NCBI GenBank assembly: GCA_002296185.1
Contig: DBHM01000003.1
Span: 16,177 to 36,818, forward strand
From: Alphaproteobacteria bacterium UBA828
GTDB taxonomy: Bacteria > Pseudomonadota > Alphaproteobacteria > UBA828
Reading direction: 5' to 3'
Length of the DNA stretch: 20,642 nucleotides
The notes below the pieces were generated by a model. That model searched no databases and had not been told where the DNA came from. It saw nothing but the letters and a program-made list of their open reading frames with translations. Below are positions 1 through 7,453 of this stretch, piece after piece. The position numbers were made by a program, and so were the translations under genes. Numbering within the stretch: the stretch's first letter is position 1; every line of letters begins with the position of its first letter.

Positions 1-1752
1 GGAGTTGAGCCTCAATCAGAAACGGTTTGGCGACAGGCAGACAAATATGAAGTTCCGAGAATATGCTTTATCAATAAAATGGACCGCGTCGGTGCCGACT
101 TTTTCCGCTGTGTAGAAATGATAGTGGATAGACTTGGGGCTAAACCCGTTGTGGTGAATTTACCTTTAGGTTCAGAAAACAATTATGATGGTGTAATAGA
201 CCTAATAGAAAATAAAGCAATTATTTGGAAGGCAGAGACCCTGGGGGCAGAATTTGAGGTGGTGGATATTCCTGATAATTATAAGGAACAAGCAGAAGAA
301 TACAGATCAACTCTTATAGAAGCAGCTATTGAATATGATGACTCCGCTATGGAGGCATTTCTTGAAGGGCAGGATATTGATAGTGCAACAATTAAGGCTT
401 GTATAAGAAAGGGTACGATTAGTGGCGATATCGTTCCTGTACTCAACGGTTCCGCATTTAAGAATAAAGGTGTTCAGCCACTATTAGATGCTGTTGTAGA
501 TTTTCTTCCCTCTCCAACTGAAGTGCCATCGATTAAAGGGGTAATTCCCGGTAAAAATGGTGAAGAGGTAACAAGAGATAGTGACGATGGCCAGCCTTTT
601 TCTGCTCTAGCATTTAAAGTAATGACAGATCCTTTTGTGGGATCATTAACTTTTGTGCGTGTTTATTCTGGCGTCCTTGAGACAGGTACGCAAATTTTAA
701 ATAGTGTTAAGGACAGCAAACAAAGGGTTGGGAGAATGCTTTTAATGCATTCAAATTCCCGTGAGGATATAGAAGAAGCTAGGTCAGGTGATATAGTTGC
801 AATAGCGGGTCTAAAAGATACAACAACTGGTGAGACTCTCTGCCACGCTGGAAGCCCAGTTATATTAGAACGTATGGAATTCCCTGACCCTGTAATCGAA
901 GTTGCCGTTGAGGCTAAAACTAAAGCTGACCAAGATAAATTAGGCTTAGCACTTGCCAGACTGGCTCAGGAAGATCCATCTTTCCGAGTGGCTACAGATC
1001 AAGAAAGTGGCCAAACAGTTATAAGCGGTATGGGTGAACTGCATTTAGAAATTATTGTTGATCGTTTGCAGAGAGAATTTAAGGTGGGGGCTAATGTTGG
1101 ACAGCCTCAGGTGGCATATCGAGAAACTATTACGCAAACTGCCGAAGTTGATTATACTCATAAGAAGCAAAGTGGAGGAGCAGGACAATTTGCTAGAGTT
1201 AAGATTATAGCTGAGCCTCTTGAGCCAGGTTCGGGTTTTCAGTTTGAGAGTAAAGTCGTTGGCGGTTCCGTTCCTAGAGAATATATCCCTTCTGTTCAAA
1301 AGGGTATTGATGCGATGCGTCAAACAGGTGTTGTCGCTGGATTTCCGATGATTGATTTTAAAATTACATTAATTGATGGTGCTTCTCATGATGTAGACTC
1401 AAGTAGTATGGCTTTTGAAATAGCTGGTCGTGCGGCGTATAGAGAAGTTGCGCCTAAAGGCAAACCAGTTTTGTTGGAGCCTATGATGAAAGTGGAGGCG
1501 GTGACCCCTGAAGAATATATGGGTGACGTAATTGGTGATCTGAACTCACGTAGGGGGCAGGTTGCCGGAATGGAGCAGAGGGCTAATGCTCAAGTAATCC
1601 GTGCTTCAGTTCCATTAGCTAATATGTTTGGTTATGTTAACACACTACGTTCTCTAACTCAGGGACGTGCACAATTTACTATGGAGTTCGAACACTATCA
1701 GCAAGTCCCATCCACAGTCTCTGAGGAAGTTAGAGAGAAATATGCATCATGA
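1..1752 (+). CDS. fusA: Elongation factor G, 5'-truncated by the window edge
   Basis: EF-G is the cytosolic GTPase that drives tRNA-mRNA translocation and, with RRF, ribosome recycling. The reading frame is open from base 1, so the gene enters from the left. 583 residues are visible and about 115 N-terminal residues, including G1 to G3, lie outside. Visible landmarks are GVEPQSETVW at residues 1-10, the G4 guanine-specificity motif NKMD at 25-28, a G5-like GSAFKNKG at 150-157, then domain II, domain III (GMGELHLEII) and the domain IV tip (ASHDVDSSSMAF). The C-terminus ends a few residues past the usual EHYxxVP motif, so the 3' end is intact. An internal ATG at base 79 is not the true start. 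The gene downstream is rpsJ, not tuf as is common. Confidence 0.98.
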   Translation, partial: GVEPQSETVWRQADKYEVPRICFINKMDRVGADFFRCVEMIVDRLGAKPVVVNLPLGSENNYDGVIDLIENKAIIWKAETLGAEFEVVDIPDNYKEQAEEYRSTLIEAAIEYDDSAMEAFLEGQDIDSATIKACIRKGTISGDIVPVLNGSAFKNKGVQPLLDAVVDFLPSPTEVPSIKGVIPGKNGEEVTRDSDDGQPFSALAFKVMTDPFVGSLTFVRVYSGVLETGTQILNSVKDSKQRVGRMLLMHSNSREDIEEARSGDIVAIAGLKDTTTGETLCHAGSPVILERMEFPDPVIEVAVEAKTKADQDKLGLALARLAQEDPSFRVATDQESGQTVISGMGELHLEIIVDRLQREFKVGANVGQPQVAYRETITQTAEVDYTHKKQSGGAGQFARVKIIAEPLEPGSGFQFESKVVGGSVPREYIPSVQKGIDAMRQTGVVAGFPMIDFKITLIDGASHDVDSSSMAFEIAGRAAYREVAPKGKPVLLEPMMKVEAVTPEEYMGDVIGDLNSRRGQVAGMEQRANAQVIRASVPLANMFGYVNTLRSLTQGRAQFTMEFEHYQQVPSTVSEEVREKYAS

Positions 1753-1800
1753 GTGATATATTTTTAGCTATGGCGGTTCACCGTCTGAAAGGAACAAACC

Positions 1801-2115
1801 GTGGCAATTGAGAGCCAAAATATAAGGATTAGATTAAAGGCATTTGATCATCGTGTCTTGGATCTATCTACTAATGAGATTGTTAATACTGCAAAGCGAA
1901 CGGGGGCTCAATTGCGCGGTCCTATACCTCTTCCTACGCGGATTGAGCGTTTTACAGTCAATCGCTCTCCTCATGTGGATAAAAAATCCCGCGAGCAATT
2001 TGAAATACGTGTTCACAAAAGATTATTAGATATAGTTGATCCAACTCCACAAACTGTTGATGCGCTAATGAAGTTAGATCTAGCTGCTGGCGTTGATGTA
2101 GAGATTAGGCTTTAA
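1801..2115 (+). CDS. rpsJ: 30S ribosomal protein S10 (NusE)
   Basis: S10 sits in the 30S head and also acts as NusE in transcription antitermination. The 104-residue product is family-typical, opening with QNIRIRLKAFDHRVLD and containing the conserved GPIPLPTRIERFTVNRSPHVDKKSREQFE stretch in separate recognisable blocks. The start is GTG at 1801, preceded by AAAGGA at 1788-1793. No later start keeps the conserved N-terminus. It follows fusA after 48 bp, with no tuf and no convincing promoter in between, so it is probably read through from the str genes. Confidence 0.98.
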   Translation: MAIESQNIRIRLKAFDHRVLDLSTNEIVNTAKRTGAQLRGPIPLPTRIERFTVNRSPHVDKKSREQFEIRVHKRLLDIVDPTPQTVDALMKLDLAAGVDVEIRL

Positions 2116-2129
2116 GGTAAGGTATTTAG

Positions 2130-2969
2130 ATGGTATCCGAGCAGCAAAAACGCACTGGCTTAATTGCAGAAAAGGTTGGTATGACGAGAGTTTTTACTGA
2201 AACAGGAAAACACGTTCCAGTCACAGTGCTTAGAGTAAATAATTGTCAGGTTGTAGCACACAAAACCTCGGACAAAGATGGTTACATCGCCTTACAGCTT
2301 GGGGCAAAAGAAGCTAAAGTAAAGAATCTTTCAAAGGCTGCCAGAGGTCACTATGCGAAGTCAAAAATATCGCCTAAATCTCATCTGGCTGAATTCAGAG
2401 TTTCTGAAGATGCAATTATCGATATAGGAGAAGAATTATCCGTCGAGCATTTTGTTCCTGGACAAACCGTTGATGTTATTGGGACATCGATAGGTAAGGG
2501 GTTTGCTGGAGCCATGAAGAGACATAATTTTGGAGGTTTAAGAGCGAGTCACGGTGTTTCTATATCGCATCGCTCACATGGTTCTACAGGTAATAGCCAG
2601 GACCCTGGAAAGGTTTTCAAAGGAAAGAAAATGGCAGGCCATATGGGAGATAGGCGAGTGACAACTCAGAACTTGGAAGTTGTAGAAACTGACCTAGATC
2701 GTGGAATTATTTTACTAAAAGGTGCGGTGCCAGGTCCCGAAGGCGGCATAGTCTTAGTTTCAGATGCTAAGAAAGGTATTTTACCTGAGGGCGTACCTTT
2801 TCCTGCGGGATTGATTGGCTCTTCTAAAGAGGTGGAAGATAATTCTGAAAAAGCCCAAGCGGATGTAAGCACTGAACCTTTAGTAGAAATTGACGTTGCT
2901 GATTCTAAAGATACCGCTGGGGAGGGATCTGAAGGGAATGCAGATAAAGATTCCGGTGAGAAGGAATAG
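2130..2969 (+). CDS. rplC: 50S ribosomal protein L3 with long acidic C-terminal tail
   Basis: L3 is an early-assembly 23S rRNA-binding protein near the peptidyl transferase centre. Residues 8-230 match the family: TGLIAEKVGMTRVF near the start, and the loop SQDPGKVFKGKKMAGHMG around 156-173, where Q157 corresponds to the glutamine methylated by PrmB in E. coli. The product is 279 residues, compared with about 209 in E. coli. From residue 231 (base 2820) there is a low-complexity tail of 49 residues with about 16 Asp/Glu and 5 Lys and no recognisable fold. Some alphaproteobacterial L3 proteins carry shorter tails, so this is an exaggerated form rather than a fusion with a known domain. The start at 2130 has purine-rich AAGGTAAGG upstream. 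Confidence 0.97.
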   Translation: MVSEQQKRTGLIAEKVGMTRVFTETGKHVPVTVLRVNNCQVVAHKTSDKDGYIALQLGAKEAKVKNLSKAARGHYAKSKISPKSHLAEFRVSEDAIIDIGEELSVEHFVPGQTVDVIGTSIGKGFAGAMKRHNFGGLRASHGVSISHRSHGSTGNSQDPGKVFKGKKMAGHMGDRRVTTQNLEVVETDLDRGIILLKGAVPGPEGGIVLVSDAKKGILPEGVPFPAGLIGSSKEVEDNSEKAQADVSTEPLVEIDVADSKDTAGEGSEGNADKDSGEKE

Positions 2970-2974
2970 TTGGG

Positions 2975-3595
2975 ATGAAGGTTGCTGTCACAAATTTAAA
3001 GGCTGAAAGCGTTGGGGAAATAAATCTTAGCGATAAGGTTTTCGGCCTTGATGCGCGGCCGGATCTTATGCATCGATACGTTAGGTGGCAATTGGCTAAG
3101 CGCCGGTCTGGTAATCATAAGGCCAAAGCTAGAAGTGAGATACGTGGTACTACTGCTAAGATGTATAAACAGAAGGGTACAGGTCGTGCTCGTCATGGTA
3201 CCTCTAAAGTAAATCAATTTAGAGGGGGTGGTGCAACCTTTGGGCCGGTACCGCGTGACCATGGACATAAACTTCCAAAAAAAGTTCGCAGGTTAGCATT
3301 AAAATCAGCACTATCTACCAAATATGCTGATGGAAACTTAGTGGTAGTTGATTCTTTAGAGGTTGCCGATGCTCGTACTAAGACTCTAGCTGAACTCTTA
3401 AATAAGCTTGGTTGGAATTCTGTCCTCGTTATTAGCGCTAATGACGCAAATATAGAATTTCAAAAAGCTGCTAGTAATTTGCCAAGTATTTCTATCCTTA
3501 ACCAGAAGGGTGCCAATGTATATGACATACTAAAACGAGAAGTATTAGTAATAACTCGTGATGCTATTGCTGAGTTGGAGGCTCGTTTGACATGA
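2975..3595 (+). CDS. rplD: 50S ribosomal protein L4
   Basis: L4 binds 23S rRNA and lines the exit tunnel with an extended loop. In E. coli it also represses the S10 operon. The 206-residue product has the usual length. The conserved basic loop spans about residues 44-100 (GTTAKMYKQKGTGRARHG, FRGGGATFGPVPRDH), followed by the globular Rossmann-like part ending in ITRDAIAELEARL. It starts 5 bp after rplC, and its stop overlaps the rplW start in an ATGA arrangement, which suggests translational coupling. Whether it represses this operon cannot be seen: no E. coli-like S10 leader is apparent before rpsJ. Confidence 0.98.
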   Translation: MKVAVTNLKAESVGEINLSDKVFGLDARPDLMHRYVRWQLAKRRSGNHKAKARSEIRGTTAKMYKQKGTGRARHGTSKVNQFRGGGATFGPVPRDHGHKLPKKVRRLALKSALSTKYADGNLVVVDSLEVADARTKTLAELLNKLGWNSVLVISANDANIEFQKAASNLPSISILNQKGANVYDILKREVLVITRDAIAELEARLT

Positions 3596-3894
3596 GTAAA
3601 AAACAGAACGAGCGTTGGTATGATGTTATACGTGGACCCTTGGTTACTGAAAAGGCTACCCAGGGAGCTGAGAATAATCAGGTTACATTTGAAGTCGCTA
3701 AGGATTCAACTAAGCCAGAAATCAAAGCCGCAGTAGAAGGTCTCTTTGGCGTAAAAGTTACCAGTGTTAATACAAGTAATGTACGTGGAAAGGTCAAGGT
3801 TTTTCGTGGCCGTCGAGGTAAGCGCGCTGGTTGGAAGAAGGCTGTTGTAAGGATTGCCGAAGGCCAAAATATTGATGTGATGACAGGTATATAA
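3592..3894 (+). CDS. rplW: 50S ribosomal protein L23
   Basis: L23 lies at the exit of the peptide tunnel and is the docking site for trigger factor, SRP and the Sec translocon. The 100-residue protein shows the family signature GPLVTEKAT near residue 15, then KPEIKAAVEGLFGVKVTSVNT and the basic loop RGRRGKRAGWKKAVVRI. The ATG at 3592 overlaps the rplD stop by 4 bp, and GGAG inside the end of rplD serves as its ribosome binding site. rplB follows after a single base. Confidence 0.98.
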   Translation: MSKKQNERWYDVIRGPLVTEKATQGAENNQVTFEVAKDSTKPEIKAAVEGLFGVKVTSVNTSNVRGKVKVFRGRRGKRAGWKKAVVRIAEGQNIDVMTGI

Positions 3895-3895
3895 A

Positions 3896-4720
3896 ATGGC
3901 TCTTAAGAACTTTAACCCTAGAACTCCTGGCCAAAGACAACTTGTATTAGTTGACCGTTCGGCTTTGTGGAAAGGTGGTCCTGTTAAGGAATTAACTGAA
4001 GGTCTTTCACAAAAAGCTGGGCGTAATAATAATGGTCGAATAACAGTTAGACGTCGTGGTGGCGGACATAAGCGTCGTTATCGGGTTGTAGACTTTAAGA
4101 GAACAAAATTTGATATTCCAGCCACAGTTCGTCGATTAGAATATGATCCAAATCGTTCAGCATTTATAGCTTTAATAGAATATGAGGATGGCGAACTTTC
4201 TTACATAATAGCTCCTCAAAGGCTTAGTGAAGGTGATAAAGTGCTATCCGGAGAGAGGGTCGATATAAAGCCTGGAAATGCTATGCCAATGAAAAATATA
4301 CCAGTGGGAACAATAATTCATAATATTGAACTTAAACCTGGTAAGGGAGGCCAACTAGCACGGGCGGCAGGATCTTATACTCAATTAGTTGGTAAGGACC
4401 AGGGTTATGCATTATTGCGTTTAACTTCTGGTGAGCAACGAATGGTTCGTGCTGATTGTATGGCAACTGTAGGCGCTGTTTCAAACCCGGACCATCAGAA
4501 TCAAAACCTTGGTAAAGCAGGTAGATCTCGATGGAAGGGTCATAGACCAAGTGTTAGAGGTGTTGCCATGAACCCAGTAGACCATCCCCATGGCGGTGGC
4601 GAGGGTAGAACTTCTGGTGGGAGGCATCCTGTTACACCTTGGGGAAAACCTACAAAAGGCAAACGGACTCGAAATAATAAGAGAACCGATAAGTATATTA
4701 TACGTAGGCGCAAGCCTTAA
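3896..4720 (+). CDS. rplB: 50S ribosomal protein L2
   Basis: L2 is a universally conserved 23S rRNA binder required for subunit association and peptidyl transferase assembly. The 274-residue product has the standard length. The N-terminal RNA-binding OB-like region holds RITVRRRGGGHKRRYR (about 48-63). The C-terminal part carries the hallmark MNPVDHPHGGGEG, with the first histidine of that motif at residue 230, equivalent to E. coli His229. The tail is rich in Arg/Lys (KGKRTRNNKRTDKYIIRRRK). The gap from rplW is 1 bp, so initiation is probably coupled. Confidence 0.99.
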   Translation: MALKNFNPRTPGQRQLVLVDRSALWKGGPVKELTEGLSQKAGRNNNGRITVRRRGGGHKRRYRVVDFKRTKFDIPATVRRLEYDPNRSAFIALIEYEDGELSYIIAPQRLSEGDKVLSGERVDIKPGNAMPMKNIPVGTIIHNIELKPGKGGQLARAAGSYTQLVGKDQGYALLRLTSGEQRMVRADCMATVGAVSNPDHQNQNLGKAGRSRWKGHRPSVRGVAMNPVDHPHGGGEGRTSGGRHPVTPWGKPTKGKRTRNNKRTDKYIIRRRKP

Positions 4721-4744
4721 CGTTATGGAACGGGAGTTATTATA

Positions 4745-5023
4745 ATGGCACGCGCAGTATGGAAGGGCCCCTTCGTTGATGGATATTTGCTTAAGAAGGC
4801 GGAAGCTGCCCGGGAGAGTGGAAGGAAAGATGTGATCAGAACTTGGTCAAGAAGGTCTACTATTCTTCCCCAATTCGTAGGCTTGACCTTCGGTGTGTAT
4901 AATGGGCGAAAGTTTATTCCAGTATTGGTAAATGAAAATATGATAGGACATAAATTTGGGGAGTTTTCTCCAACAAGAACTTATTTTGGTCATACGGCAG
5001 ATAAGAAAGCTAAAAGAGCGTAG
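4745..5023 (+). CDS. rpsS: 30S ribosomal protein S19
   Basis: S19 forms part of the 30S head with S13 and contacts the A-site region. The 92-residue product matches the family: ARAVWKGPFVDGYLLKKAE at the N-terminus, RRSTILPQFVG at 37-46 and GHKFGEFSPTRTYFGH at 68-83. A GGGAG ribosome binding site lies just before the ATG in the 24-bp gap after rplB. The stop TAG directly abuts the rplV start. Confidence 0.98.
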   Translation: MARAVWKGPFVDGYLLKKAEAARESGRKDVIRTWSRRSTILPQFVGLTFGVYNGRKFIPVLVNENMIGHKFGEFSPTRTYFGHTADKKAKRA

Positions 5024-5407
5024 ATGATGGGTAAGAAGGCTCGTGAGAGAATCCTCGGTGAAAACGAGGCAAGTGCAATGACTAAGAATCTTAGGATTAG
5101 TCCTAGGAAACTTAATCTTGTTGCCGATTCTATAAGAGGTAAGGCTGCTGGCCAAGCCATGGCATCCCTTGAGTTCTCAAAGAGAAGGATTTCAGGTGAT
5201 GTCCGTAAATGTTTACAGGCGGCTATTGCTAACGCTGAAAATAATCATGAGTTAGATGTTGATCGTTTAATAGTTGCAGAAGCAAGTGTCGGTAAGGGCG
5301 TAGTTATGAAACGCTGGCGACCTAGGGCAAGGGGTAGATTAGGGCGTATTAGAAAGCCTTTTGCTCATTTAACAATAGTAGTTCGTGAGCGTACAGAGAG
5401 GGTGTAA
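5024..5407 (+). CDS. rplV: 50S ribosomal protein L22
   Basis: L22 binds all domains of 23S rRNA, and its long beta-hairpin reaches into the exit tunnel. The core begins at LRISPRKLNLVADSIRGK (23-40) and continues with AIANAENNHELDVDRL. The tunnel hairpin is at about 89-115 (GKGVVMKRWRPRARGRLGRI). The product is 127 residues if the first of two tandem ATG codons (5024 and 5027) is used. Either is plausible and they differ by one methionine. The start directly follows the rpsS stop, and the stop overlaps the rpsC start by one base (TAATG). Confidence 0.98.
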   Translation: MMGKKARERILGENEASAMTKNLRISPRKLNLVADSIRGKAAGQAMASLEFSKRRISGDVRKCLQAAIANAENNHELDVDRLIVAEASVGKGVVMKRWRPRARGRLGRIRKPFAHLTIVVRERTERV

Positions 5408-6084
5408 TGGGGCAGAAAGTTAATCCAATAGGATTGAGATTAGGTATTAACCGGACTTGGGATTCTCGCTGGTATGCTGGCGATGAGTATACTTCTATGT
5501 TGCACGAGGACATAAGGATACGCGAGCACCTAACTAACAGATTAGCACAAGCTGGAGTGAGTCGTGTTGTAATCGAGAGACCTTCAAAAAAAGCAAGAGT
5601 TACTATATACACAGCTAGGCCAGGCGTCGTTATAGGTAGGAAGGGTGCTGACATAGAAAAGTTAAGATCAGAAATAAACGTCATGACAGAAAGTGAAGTT
5701 CATCTAAATATAGTTGAAATACGTAAACCAGAAGTTGATGCAATGTTAGTAGCTGAAAATATTGCTCAGCAATTAGTTCGGCGGGTAGCTTTCCGTAGGG
5801 CAATGAAAAGGGCAGTTCAGTCTTCAATGAGATTAGGTGCAGAAGGTATTCGTATAAACTGTAGTGGACGACTTGGTGGAGCTGAGATAGCTAGGATGGA
5901 ATGGTACCGTGAGGGCAGAGTGCCGCTTCATACTCTTCGCGCCGATGTGGATTTTGGCACAGCAACAGCACAAACAGCATATGGTTGTTGTGGCATAAAG
6001 GTATGGATCTTTAAAGGTGAGATATTAGCTCACGACCCTATGGCGCAAGACAAACGTGCTGCAGAACAGTCAACCCCTAGATAG
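5407..6084 (+). CDS. rpsC: 30S ribosomal protein S3
   Basis: S3 sits at the mRNA entry channel of the 30S subunit and contributes to mRNA unwinding. The 225-residue protein starts with the diagnostic MGQKVNPIGLRLG. It has a type-II KH domain with the GXXG loop GRKG at 77-80, and the C-terminal domain with HTLRADVDFGTATAQTAYG and KVWIFKGEIL. The tail (MAQDKRAAEQ) resembles other alphaproteobacterial S3 proteins. It shares one base with the rplV stop codon. Confidence 0.99.
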   Translation: MGQKVNPIGLRLGINRTWDSRWYAGDEYTSMLHEDIRIREHLTNRLAQAGVSRVVIERPSKKARVTIYTARPGVVIGRKGADIEKLRSEINVMTESEVHLNIVEIRKPEVDAMLVAENIAQQLVRRVAFRRAMKRAVQSSMRLGAEGIRINCSGRLGGAEIARMEWYREGRVPLHTLRADVDFGTATAQTAYGCCGIKVWIFKGEILAHDPMAQDKRAAEQSTPR

Positions 6085-6098
6085 CGGCAGGAAATTCT

Positions 6099-6518
6099 AT
6101 GCAACAGCCTAAAAATACAAAATACCGCAAGGCTCATAAGGGGCGTATTCATGGTAAGGCCAAAGGTGGCTCTAGTCTTAATTTTGGTGCTTATGGTCTT
6201 AAAGCAATAACTCCTGGCAGGGTTACTGCAAGAGAAATTGAGGCTGGCCGGAGGGCCATAACACGTCATATGAAGAGAGCTGGTAAGGTTTGGATTAGAA
6301 TTTTCCCAGATGTTCCTGTTTCTACAAAACCTGCCGAAGTTCGTATGGGTAAAGGTAAGGGTAGTCCTGATTATTGGGTGTGTAGAGTAAAGCCAGGAAG
6401 AATGATGTTTGAGGTTGATGGTGTACCACAGAAAGTTGCCGAAGAAGCTTTTAGGCTTGCTTCAGCCAAGTTAAGAGTCCAAACAAAGGTAGTTAGACGC
6501 TTGGGCGATGGGGGGTAG
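6099..6518 (+). CDS. rplP: 50S ribosomal protein L16
   Basis: L16 organises the A-site tRNA-binding region of the 50S subunit. The 139-residue product is typical in length. It begins MQQPKNTKYRKAHKGRI (many homologues begin MLQPKRTKFRK) and contains ITPGRVTAREIEAGRRAITRH and the conserved RMGKGKG at 82-88. AGGAAA lies upstream of the ATG in the 14-bp gap after rpsC. The last codons overlap an in-frame but unlikely upstream start of rpmC. Confidence 0.98.
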   Translation: MQQPKNTKYRKAHKGRIHGKAKGGSSLNFGAYGLKAITPGRVTAREIEAGRRAITRHMKRAGKVWIRIFPDVPVSTKPAEVRMGKGKGSPDYWVCRVKPGRMMFEVDGVPQKVAEEAFRLASAKLRVQTKVVRRLGDGG

Positions 6519-6522
6519 ATTG

Positions 6523-6726
6523 ATGTCAATGGAAGATGTGCGTTCAAAGAGTGATGATGAGTTAGCTGATGAAGTTATTTCTTTAAAAAAAGAGGCGTTT
6601 AATCTGAGGTTTCAAAAATCAAGTGGTCAACTAGAGAATACTGCAAGAATGCGACAAGTTAAGCGAGAGATAGCTCGTGTTAAGACAGTTATAAATGAGC
6701 GCCGGCGGAGCGCAGCAGCATCTTAA
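6523..6726 (+). CDS. rpmC: 50S ribosomal protein L29
   Basis: L29 is a small helical protein beside L23 at the tunnel exit. I chose ATG 6523, giving 67 residues, because the purine-rich GGGGGT lies about 7 bases upstream and the product then opens MSMEDVRSKSDDELADE, matching the family register. A start at 6508 would add five residues, overlap rplP and lack a ribosome binding site. ATG 6529 is also possible. The core SLKKEAFNLRFQKSSGQLENTARMRQVKREIARVKT is the L29 signature. The stop codon falls in the loop of a perfect hairpin. Confidence 0.96.
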   Translation: MSMEDVRSKSDDELADEVISLKKEAFNLRFQKSSGQLENTARMRQVKREIARVKTVINERRRSAAAS

Positions 6727-6733
6727 TGCTGCT
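6714..6733 (+). other. Perfect hairpin with rpmC stop codon in its loop
   Basis: An 8-bp perfect stem (AGCAGCAT at 6714-6721 with ATGCTGCT at 6726-6733) closes a CTTA loop at 6722-6725. The rpmC stop TAA occupies 6724-6726, so the stop codon lies in and beside the loop. Only three T residues follow before an A, so it is a poor intrinsic terminator. Roles in mRNA processing or in coupling rpmC to rpsQ are guesses. Confidence 0.6.
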
Positions 6734-6754
6734 TTATGAGATTTAGGAGAGAAA

Positions 6755-6994
6755 ATGCCAAGGCGGATAATGCAAGGTAGCGTAGTAAGCGCTAAAGCAG
6801 ATAAAACGGCTATTATTAGAGTGGAGCGCAGAGTAATGCATCCTCTCTATAAAAAGGTTATCCGTCGTAGCAAAAAATATGCTGCTCATGACGAAAATAA
6901 TACCTGTAAAGAAGGGCAGGTCGTTAAAATACGAGAGTGTTCAAGAATATCCAAGAGGAAGCGGTGGGAAGTTTTGATCGAGGACAAGGGCTAG
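6755..6994 (+). CDS. rpsQ: 30S ribosomal protein S17
   Basis: S17 is a primary 16S rRNA-binding protein with an OB fold. The 79-residue product opens MPRRIMQGSVVSAKADKTAIIRVERR, followed by HPLYKKVIRRSKKYAAHDE and CKEGQVVKIRECSRISKRKRW, all in family register. A good ribosome binding site (TTAGGAGAG) precedes the ATG. It lies 28 bp after rpmC and 58 bp before rplN; the latter is the longest gap between rpsJ and adk. Confidence 0.98.
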   Translation: MPRRIMQGSVVSAKADKTAIIRVERRVMHPLYKKVIRRSKKYAAHDENNTCKEGQVVKIRECSRISKRKRWEVLIEDKG

Positions 6995-7000
6995 GAATTA

Positions 7001-7048
7001 AATTTTTAGAAAGTTAAATTACTACTTTGTAATTTTTGAAAGGTTTAA
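7001..7048 (+). repeat. Imperfect direct repeat in the rpsQ-rplN gap
   Basis: Two copies of an about 18-bp AT-rich motif lie 30 bp apart: AATTTTTAGAAAGTTAAA at 7001-7018 and AATTTTTGAAAGGTTTAA at 7031-7048. They differ by small insertions and deletions. The second copy holds the GAAAGG that probably serves as the rplN ribosome binding site. A weak 7-bp AT-rich inverted repeat (7016-7022 with 7029-7035) lies between and partly within the copies. The pattern suggests a local duplication. Confidence 0.45.
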
Positions 7049-7052
7049 GAGT

Positions 7053-7421
7053 ATGATCCAGATGCAAACCAACCTGGATATTGCTGATAATTCAGGTGCA
7101 CGACGGGTGCAGTGCATCAAGGTATTAGGTGGGTCTAAAAGAAAGACTGCTGGAATTGGTGACCTAATTGTGGTCTCTGTAAAGGATGCTATCCCACGTG
7201 GGAGGGTAAAAAAAGGTGAGGTTCATAGGGCTGTCATTGTACGTACTGCTAAGGAAATTCATCGTGAAGATGGAACTACAATAAGATTCGACAGTAATGC
7301 CGCAGTTCTTTTAACAGCTACTGGAGAGCCTATTGGTACAAGAATATTTGGGCCTGTTACACGTGAGCTTAGGTCAAAAAAGTATATGAAGATTATCTCT
7401 CTTGCCCCTGAAGTGCTCTGA
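7053..7421 (+). CDS. rplN: 50S ribosomal protein L14
   Basis: L14 is a conserved beta-barrel protein at the subunit interface, forming bridges with 16S rRNA and the RsfS silencing site. The 122-residue product has the standard length, opening MIQMQTNLDIADNSGARRVQCIKVLGG and continuing with GDLIVVSVKDAIPRGRVKKGEV and the C-terminal IFGPVTRELRSKKYMKIISLAPEVL. GAAAGG about 9 bases upstream is the likely ribosome binding site. It follows an unusually AT-rich gap containing a duplicated motif. Confidence 0.99.
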   Translation: MIQMQTNLDIADNSGARRVQCIKVLGGSKRKTAGIGDLIVVSVKDAIPRGRVKKGEVHRAVIVRTAKEIHREDGTTIRFDSNAAVLLTATGEPIGTRIFGPVTRELRSKKYMKIISLAPEVL

Positions 7422-7453
7422 TTTAGGGCAGGTATGTATAAAGGTTAATTGAA

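Noticed and set aside
1045..1323. Reverse-strand open frame of 92 codons inside fusA.
   Set aside because: It lies antisense to a highly conserved EF-G region, and its translation has no recognisable family.
1772..1785. Small hairpin (GGCGG-TTCA-CCGTC) between fusA and rpsJ, considered as a terminator or a trace of a lost tuf gene.
   Set aside because: Only 5 bp with one G-U pair, no T-tract, and it sits directly before the rpsJ ribosome binding site. It is too weak to support either idea.
4847..5155. Reverse-strand open frame of 102 codons across rpsS and rplV.
   Set aside because: It is antisense to two conserved ribosomal genes; composition and lack of family resemblance mark it as a shadow frame.
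5349..5684. Reverse-strand open frame of 111 codons across the rplV-rpsC border.
   Set aside because: It is the longest antisense frame, but it opposes conserved coding sequence including most of the N-terminal half of S3, and it has no supporting motif.
7016..7035. Inverted repeat before rplN considered as an internal terminator.
   Set aside because: The stem is seven pairs, nearly all A-T, and a terminator here would cut off half of the essential cluster.
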